From Corynebacterium urealyticum DSM 7109 (GTDB lineage: Bacteria; Actinomycetota; Actinomycetes; Mycobacteriales; Mycobacteriaceae), in the NCBI RefSeq assembly GCF_000069945.1, contig NC_010545.1, forward strand, positions 2,305,220 through 2,369,219: 64,000 nucleotides of DNA. The letters are read 5' to 3'. Position numbers and translations under genes: made by a program. Below the pieces are notes generated by a model, which made no database searches, was not told the DNA's origin, and saw only the letters and a program-made list of their open reading frames with translations. Below are positions 63,391 through 64,000 of the stretch, in pieces; within the stretch, counting starts at the first letter, position 1; each line of letters begins with the position of its first letter.

Positions 63391-64000
63391 TCACTCCTTA
63401 AAACTACGCGCGGAGGCGAAGCGTTGAAGCGCCATGATCGAGCGATGGCGGGGTGGATTCCCTGCCACTGCGCCCGGGCGGTGCGCTGTACGCCACGCTG
63501 TCCACGCCGATGGACTTGTGGTTGCCAGAGCTCCGGCGCCACGTGTGGAATGTGGGCGACGCAGAGCATCCGGCCAAAACGGCATCCGATACAAGGTCGG
63601 CTGTTGCCATAGACCGTTTAAGAATACTCAGCGGGGGAGCCGAAAACCAAATCTTCGCAGGATGACAGGCGTGTCATTTAAATCCCGGTTCATGGAAAAG
63701 TCCGCGCAATCCTGCGCTTTTGTGGATTGATCATCACTCACAGTGGAATGTCAATCCACACAGCTTGTGGATAACTTCTCCACCCCCGAAGACTAAAGCA
63801 CTGGTTTAGGGTTAGTTTTTGCAGGTCAACGCCATTTTTTTGGAAAATTAGAAGTTGTCCACAGGAGCGGGGTAAATTGGGGACAACTCAATGGACAAGT
63901 TATCCACAGGTGTGGACAGCTCTGTGGAAGCCCAGAACACACGCCAAATCCGGCTGTGGGTAAAAATGTGAGTTCAGTGTGAACTCACGTGTAAATTGAA
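63391..64000. other. oriC region (left part) with DnaA boxes
   Basis: No supported gene from the rpmH start to the window end; dnaA should begin just beyond. Perfect DnaA boxes are at 63766-63774 (-) and 63901-63909 (+). Near matches are at 63721-63729, 63752-63760, 63855-63863 and 63912-63920. An AT-rich stretch at about 63795-63850 (TTTAGGGTTAGTTTTTG, ATTTTTTTGGAAAATTAG) may be the unwinding element. Position between rpmH and dnaA is the usual actinobacterial origin. Confidence 0.85.
63968..63988. promoter_or_regulatory. Perfect palindrome upstream of dnaA
   Basis: GTGAGTTCA (63968-63976), GTG, TGAACTCAC (63980-63988): a 9-bp perfect dyad at the window end, in the likely dnaA promoter or leader. 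Its shape fits a repressor operator; no regulator is known to me for it. Confidence 0.6.

Noticed and set aside
1..64000. tRNA or rRNA genes
   Set aside because: None of the intergenic stretches holds a cloverleaf-like sequence or rRNA pattern that I could recognise by eye; a covariance-model scan would be decisive.

Overview
The window is a 64-kb segment of a high-GC actinobacterial chromosome, almost certainly a Corynebacterium. The evidence is gene order: the right half has the origin-proximal order known from mycobacteria and corynebacteria (pcnA, NUDIX hydrolase, DUF6049 protein, murJ, sigM, trxB, trxA, cwlM, GNAT-like gene, parB, parA, rsmG, yidC, yidD, rnpA, rpmH, then the DnaA-box-rich oriC side of dnaA). 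The left half has ponA, a GT87-type membrane protein, rpsF, ssb, rplI and dnaB. Several genes appear leaderless, with a -10 hexamer 6 or 7 bases before the ATG, which is common in this group. A fatty-alcohol/aldehyde oxidation operon would suit a lipophilic species, but the species cannot be named from the sequence.

Layout. 1-5.7 kb: a truncated MFS exporter, PspA, a thioredoxin with a SigH-type promoter, a hotdog-fold protein, an ABC ATPase, a fluoride channel pair, YceI and a divergent MarR regulator. 5.7-13.7 kb: dnaB, an 800-base non-coding region with a DnaA-box cluster and tandem hairpins, then rplI-ssb-rpsF, a GT87-type protein and class A PBP ponA, all leftward. 13.9-21.4 kb: ino1, a malR-uspA pair, a membrane protein, leuS and an SdpI-like protein. 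21.5-30.5 kb is the accessory part: a four-gene operon (secreted 138-aa protein, ABC ATPase, two membrane proteins), then a nucleoside-use cluster (rbsK, nucleoside hydrolase, MFS transporter). That cluster is interrupted by a recombination scar flanked by 118-bp direct repeats and by three palindromic repeats. 30.5-36.1 kb: the GMC oxidoreductase / small partner / aldehyde dehydrogenase operon, a BASS-type transporter and a NUDIX hydrolase. 36.4-42.5 kb: one giant repeat-rich sortase-anchored surface protein. 42.8-63.4 kb: the conserved origin-proximal block with four parS sites. 63.4-64 kb: the start of oriC.

How it works together. The right end joins chromosome replication and segregation (DnaA boxes, ParB-parS, ParA) to envelope building (MurJ, CwlM, YidC, RnpA/RpmH) and thiol redox (SigM, TrxB, TrxA). 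The most interesting material is the secreted-protein/ABC operon, the DnaA-box cluster next to dnaB, the twin hairpins between rplI and dnaB, and the recombination scar at rbsK. No rRNA, tRNA, complete IS element or CRISPR array was seen.
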